Assembly: GCA_027922465.2 (NCBI GenBank)
Contig: BQMF02000432.1
Location: 124,001 to 188,000 of the forward strand
Origin: Turritopsis dohrnii
Lineage: Eukaryota > Cnidaria > Hydrozoa > Anthoathecata > Oceaniidae
Direction: 5' to 3'
Length of the DNA: 64,000 bases
The notes under the pieces are model-generated. The model had not been told where the DNA came from. It made no database searches and saw nothing but the letters and a program-made list of their open reading frames with translations. How positions within the stretch are numbered: the first letter of the stretch is position 1; every line of letters starts with the position of its first letter. The position numbers and the translations under genes are program-made. Shown here piece by piece: positions 59,216 through 64,000 of this stretch.

Positions 59216-59444
59216 CTGTCCTCAGTTATTCCCATATTCCGAACTTTCTGGAAGTAATAAAAACTTTTCTCTATTCCACGAAATTTACAAAAACGAGCGT
59301 TTGATTTTGAAACTTACAACGCTGTTTAATTTGCTTCTGATGTATTTGCTTCTGAAACGTTCGATTGAGCAAAGATTAAAAGAATTGTTTTCAAAAGATG
59401 TACAATAATAATAATTGTATGTAGTTTATGTAATATAGTGTAGT

Positions 59445-62400
59445 ATGATTTGTACTTTTCCCTGGGATGGATGTAACTCAAGACCAAACGAAAATGATGG
59501 TATGTAAATTTACTTATTTCTAGTTTTATTTTAAGTGTTTGTCAGTCTTCAGATTTCTAATATTGGTAGATGATACATGTAAGCATAGAAAATTTAAATC
59601 ATGGAGAGAGCAGCATTCACATTTAAGTTGATTCATTCTTCCTTTTTAAGAAGTCTTAAGGAAAAATACGTAACATAAATTTACTTAAATGTGACTACCT
59701 TCTTAAGTGCGCCGTAAATTTAATGTATTATCTGAAACCAAATAAAATTTACTTGAATGTGAATGCGGCTGAATAATAAGAGTTTGCACTGCACCAATGT
59801 CGATGTTACAGATATGACGATTTTCAATTTCAGAAAATACAAGAATAAGAATCATGTTTATTTAAGTACCAAAAGTTCATAAGTGCACGTATATTCTCTA
59901 GGTCATGACGGCAGTATTGCACAGGCCAGCGACAACAACCATCTGAACGAAAATAGAAATGGCAGTAGTAAGAAAAAAGGTAACAATAAAAATCTGAAAT
60001 ACACAATGAATGACAAACCTTTCACACCCATAACAGAGAAAACAGTTTGAAAAATCACCACTTATTGAACTTAACACATGTAGTCATTTGGAAATTCATA
60101 TTATTTTTCAAATGTTTTTGTCGTTTACAGGGTTTTTTAACCCACTGATGTTTCTTACCCTTTGGAAATAACAAAAACTACTAGAATAATACAACAAGAG
60201 TTCTAGGCTGCTATGTGCAAAAATCTCGGATGCTTCATTTCACAAAATCAAAACTTGTGAATATTTTGCACAATAAATTTAACAAAATTAAATCTTTTTT
60301 CCATGCAAAAAATAAAATCAAAACGTTTTTATTCCATCGTTTAGGCAGTGTTTGCTGTTTGCATGATCGAAGAATCAGGCAAACAGGCAGCTCAGGCAAA
60401 GAAGATAATAAGGATGACGACGTCATTTTGTTCAACAGAGATTCCTTACGAAAATGCCACATTGTATTGAAAATTCGTGCTGATGCCCAGCTCAAACATT
60501 GCAATTTTAAGTTACCAGATGAAATAAACGAAGACATTGGATATCACATTGTTTGCTACAGAACATTTGTTGCTTTACCATCTAAGCATAGAGATAAGCT
60601 GAAAGAAATGTTAGAAGAACAGCCAGTGCCGACTGAAGCAAAACCAAGTCAAGTCTCTGGATTCACAACGAGATCAAAAATCAGTGGTCCGAAACCATCA
60701 TCTACCACCGGTGTATTTCCATCAGTTTGCTTATTTTGTGGAAGATCTAGAAAAAAGATTCAACGGACAGAACAGAAACTGGTACTAGTAACAACTGAAG
60801 AAATGGAGGAAAACATCAAAAGGTATGCTGAAATCAAAAAAGATTCTATTTTATTAGCAAAGATAACTGGCGTCAACTTCTGCGTTAAAGAAGTTAAGTA
60901 TCACAATAGTTGCAGATTAAAGTACAAAAAAGAAGCGGAAGTAATGATGGATGCAGACAAACAGTGCTGCGATGTCAATGTTCAACAGAGAAGTAGCTGG
61001 CATAAAGAACGAGAGATTCATAAAAAAGCATTTGATGGTCTTAAGTATTTCATTGAAGAAACTGTCATTTTGAAGCGACAAGTTGCGCTTATGACTGATG
61101 TGAATGCCTACTATCAAGCATTGATACATGAGATAAGTGGTTTTGAGTTCCCCGAAATTACGCCATCATCACAAAAGCTCCTTGAAAAGATAAAAAAAGA
61201 GATGGATGGGAAAGTTCGTTCCGCAAAATCAGTGAAAGGAAATATAATTTTTAGAACAGAAATGACAGTGGAAGAAGCATTTAATTCACAATCAGTCAGC
61301 AGCAAGTCAACAAGTCTCAAGACTAAATTGCGAGAAGTTGGATTTCTTTTACGAGAAGCTATAATGGAAGCTGAAGTCACACCATTACCTGATAATTTGA
61401 CAACTGCTGATATTGCAAAGGGTGAAGTTGATGTACCAGAGGTAGTCCATGAGTTCCTTCAGCTTGTAATTTCGGGGCCAGATTTTAGAAGACGCAGTGC
61501 AGCAAAAGCGAGAAGAACAAACTCTATTGCACAAGATCTGGTCTTCGCTGCAACATCAGGAAGAAAAAAACCAAGAAAGCACCTTCAACTTGGTTTAGTA
61601 TTGAAAACTCTAACTGGCAGCAGAAGAATTATTGAATTAATGAATCGCATGGGTCATTGTTCGAGTTACCACACTGTTGTTGAACTAGAAACTGAAATGA
61701 CATTTGAAGCAAGAAAGCGAAATGTTAGTACACCGTTTGGAATGGATTTGTTGAGTACTGTTGGAACAGGAGTAGCCTGGGATAATTATGACCGATTTGT
61801 GGAAACAAGCAGCGGTAAAAACACCCTACACGACACTGTGGGTATTGCTTACCAAGTAGCTCCAGTAGAAGAAGTTGTTGACCTTCAAGTTGCTGAACAG
61901 TCTCATGAAGATGAACATACAGTTGGTGGTATGAAAAAGGTTGAACAAACAGGAATGACTTTGGTAAGAAAGCGGAAAAGACGCGTACTTGAGGCTTCCG
62001 GGCTGAGTATTCAACCCTATCGAAAGAAACCAAAGATGAAAGGCGCATCATTGTTACCTGAAGATGATCACAAAAAAGTACCTACGGAAAATGCTACTTC
62101 AAGAATAGATGACTCATTGTTTAAGGACAAGATGTGGATGATTGATGTGCTCACCAATCCTGAAAAGTCAACGCCTATGTGGGTAGGATGGAACGCGCAG
62201 AGAGATTTGCAAGTTCAGCAAAGTCAAAAGATCTTTTACCTGCCACAGATTAATCAATCCCCAACCTCAAATTCAGTGGTCGTAGAGACAATGAGAAGAT
62301 CGTTGAAAATTGCAGAAGAATGTCAACGTGAGTCTATAGCAGTTACATATGATTTAGCGATTGCAAAGGTCGCTCTACAAATACAGTTTGAAGAAAGGCC

Positions 62401-64000
62401 AGTATTTGACAAACTGTTCATTCACTTAGGGTCATTTCACATTGAAATGGCTCTCTTTAAAGCATTTGCAAAAGTCTTAAACGAGTCTGGTGGACCACAA
62501 TTTTAAACGAATGCGAAGTATTGGCTCAAGGCTCACTTTCTACTTTCGTTGGTAGCTCAATAAGCTACAAACGCGCCAAACGACTGCATGAGCTTCTAGC
62601 ACTTGCTCTTGAAAGTTTACATTTTGAGCAGTTTATTAAAAACAGAGAAGATGGAATTGAAGTGCAAGGCAGACTTGCTGCTGAAATGGACAGACTTAGA
62701 AAAGCGCAAGGAGATAGAAGATCCCGTTTTGAAAAAGGAGAAGTATCCAAAGAGCTTACTGAGTTTTATGATGAATATATCAAATATACTAAAGATACGA
62801 ATGCTGGAAATCACGGAAAAACAGCTCAGTTTTGGATGAATTACATTAACATGGTCCAGGACTACCACGATTTTACAAGAAGTATCCGGCTGGGAGACTT
62901 TGAGATGTTTGTGGCTGTGCTACCAAAATTGACAAACTACTTTTTCGCACTTAATCATCACAACTATGCCCGGTGGATGGTCCGTTATCACGATAATCTG
63001 CTGAGACTTCCCGAATCACATCAAGCTGTTTATGAGGATTTTAAAAAAGGTTGGTTTGGCATCAAAAGGACCTTAAAGCTATAAAGTGAAAAGTGATAAC
63101 AGAGCTTTAGAAAACATCAAGACGATGCTGAAAAACACAATGAATCCGTTTGATCAAAATGTAGATAAAGATCACCTTTACAACCTTGGAAGTGGAAAAG
63201 CTGCAAATGATGATACTGAGATGTTTTGCTGAATATCAAAAACATTGGTGATAAAGCAAGGAAAACGTTTATTGAAGAGTGCCTCGAGGACACCTCTAGA
63301 TTTGAAGCACCTATCAAGAAACAGAACCTTCAGACATTTGCGACTGAATTAGGCAGAAAACGAATTAAGAAGACGGATGGAAAAGTGGTTTCAGCTTGTT
63401 TGATGAGAGATCTCTTTGGGAGTATCTTGTACTTGTCCCTTGAGAAAAAGGTAGACTTGGCAGAGGTTCTGACGTATCCATTAACTCCGTTGCCGTTATC
63501 CCTTTGTCACGTGGATGGGTTGTTTCACAAGACACCGAAATCAGCGCTTTTAAAGTACCTGGAGGCGAAAATAGTTAGTCAAGGACCATCTCATGTAGAT
63601 GTTACAGTAATCGATGCGATGTTTTTCTTACATTTGCATGTAAATTTACCAGCTACGTTTGGCGGCATTGCTCTGTACCTGCTCAGAAAAATAATGGAAT
63701 CTGAGGGCCAAGTTGTGCACTTTATCTCAGATAAATGGATACAACCGTCGATAAAGGATGTTGAAAGAGCATCGAGAACAACTCAAACTGGATGTATCTC
63801 ATACCAAATAAAAGGAGAAAATCAAAAGCGCCCACAGAACTGGTTAGCAGTTCTTAGAAATGCCAGCTTCAAAGAATCTCTAATATTGTTCCTTATAGAG
63901 AGTTGGAAAGAAGATGTGTGTATTCCTATACTGGGCAACAAAGTTTTATTTGCGAATTATAATGACACATGTTACAAATTAAGTGTTGTTAATGGATCCA
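59445..64000 (+). pseudogene. FEN-like transposon protein, copy 2, N-terminal and central part (runs off window)
   Basis: Exons 59445-59499 (ATG, MICTFPWDGCNSRPNEND), 59902-59979 and 60345-62506 join in phase and give about 764 residues. Order: a zinc-ribbon-like start; LRKCHIVLKIRADAQLKHC; a second Cys/His cluster (SVCLFCGRSRKK, then KYHNSCRLKYKKE); helical regions; and RKPRKHLQLGLVLKTLTGS. At about 62497 one base is missing after SGG and the frame continues at 62512 (LNECEVLAQGSLSTFVG) to 63084, with HGKTAQFWMNYINMVQDYHD and LNHHNYARWMVRYHDNLL. A deletion at about 63075 and a frameshift at about 63225 follow. From 63230 the frame reads KNIGDKARKTFIEECLEDTS and continues into the XPG-N-like part (VIDAMFFLHL, then ISDKWIQPSIKDVERA) to the window end, before the HEEADTR region. 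It complements copy 1, which has lost the central part. Confidence 0.75.
59609..59771. repeat. Small inverted-repeat insert in the first intron of copy 2
   Basis: GCAGCATTCACATTTAAGTT and its approximate mirror AATTTACTTGAATGTGAATG are separated by about 110 bp and may be a small MITE. Confidence 0.55.

Noticed and set aside
1..64000. CRISPR arrays, bacterial operons, riboswitches
   Set aside because: The sequence is eukaryotic; the tandem repeats have no spacer structure and no cas-like genes are present.

Overview
This is eukaryotic, animal-type DNA. It is AT-rich, its genes are split by short GT-AG introns, most of the sequence is transposable-element debris, and the only telomere-like repeat is TTAGGG-type. 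The host genes (MND1, METTL14, a DHH-family protein, an ankyrin-repeat protein, a tandem Death-domain protein) are metazoan. The repeat families (a FEN/PIN-like transposon protein, DIRS elements, and LINE proteins with a Cys/His-rich domain) look most like those of cnidarians. That placement is inferred from recalled family resemblance, not from a search.

Layout. 1-10.3 kb is the gene-dense part: MND1 (+, at least 5 exons), METTL14 (+, 4 exons), an acidic coiled-coil protein (-, 2 exons, convergent with METTL14), a Helitron-like non-autonomous element and a single-exon DHH-family phosphoesterase (-). 10.3-21.7 kb is mostly repeats: a TA-flanked foldback element, a YqaJ/SWIM-type transposon-protein fragment, a LINE without its reverse transcriptase core, a frameshifted Tc1/mariner element, a repeat rich in AATAAGAACA and a TAA-flanked MITE. 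21.7-25.7 kb holds twelve exons of an ankyrin-repeat protein. 26.8-29.0 kb holds three more MITEs. 29.5-31.5 kb encodes, on the minus strand, a protein with two Death-like domains and a separate coiled-coil C-terminus.

31.5-39.1 kb and 59.4-64.0 kb hold three copies of one transposon protein family. Copy 1 sits between very long inverted repeats that contain a 155-bp tandem repeat. Its protein keeps an ordered set of acidic motifs like those of FEN1/XPG nucleases and ends in a Cys-rich CXC-like cluster. Copy 2 (59.4-64.0 kb) supplies the N-terminal half, and copy 3 (37.8-39.1 kb) is a C-terminal remnant split by a MITE with a TTA target duplication. I consider this the most interesting system in the window.

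42-44.7 kb is a second LINE with its RT core deleted. 47.6-49.4 kb and 57.2-58.7 kb are two copies of a diverged segmental duplication, each with a gene for a small two-helix membrane-like protein; one gene is complete and one truncated. 49.7-53.9 kb is a DIRS-type tyrosine-recombinase retrotransposon with inverted terminal repeats, interrupted by a tRNA-derived SINE and followed by a foldback structure carrying a third copy of its terminal repeat.

Limits: exon joins come from splice signals, phase and remembered protein families. First exons of several genes were not found. No search or expression data were used.
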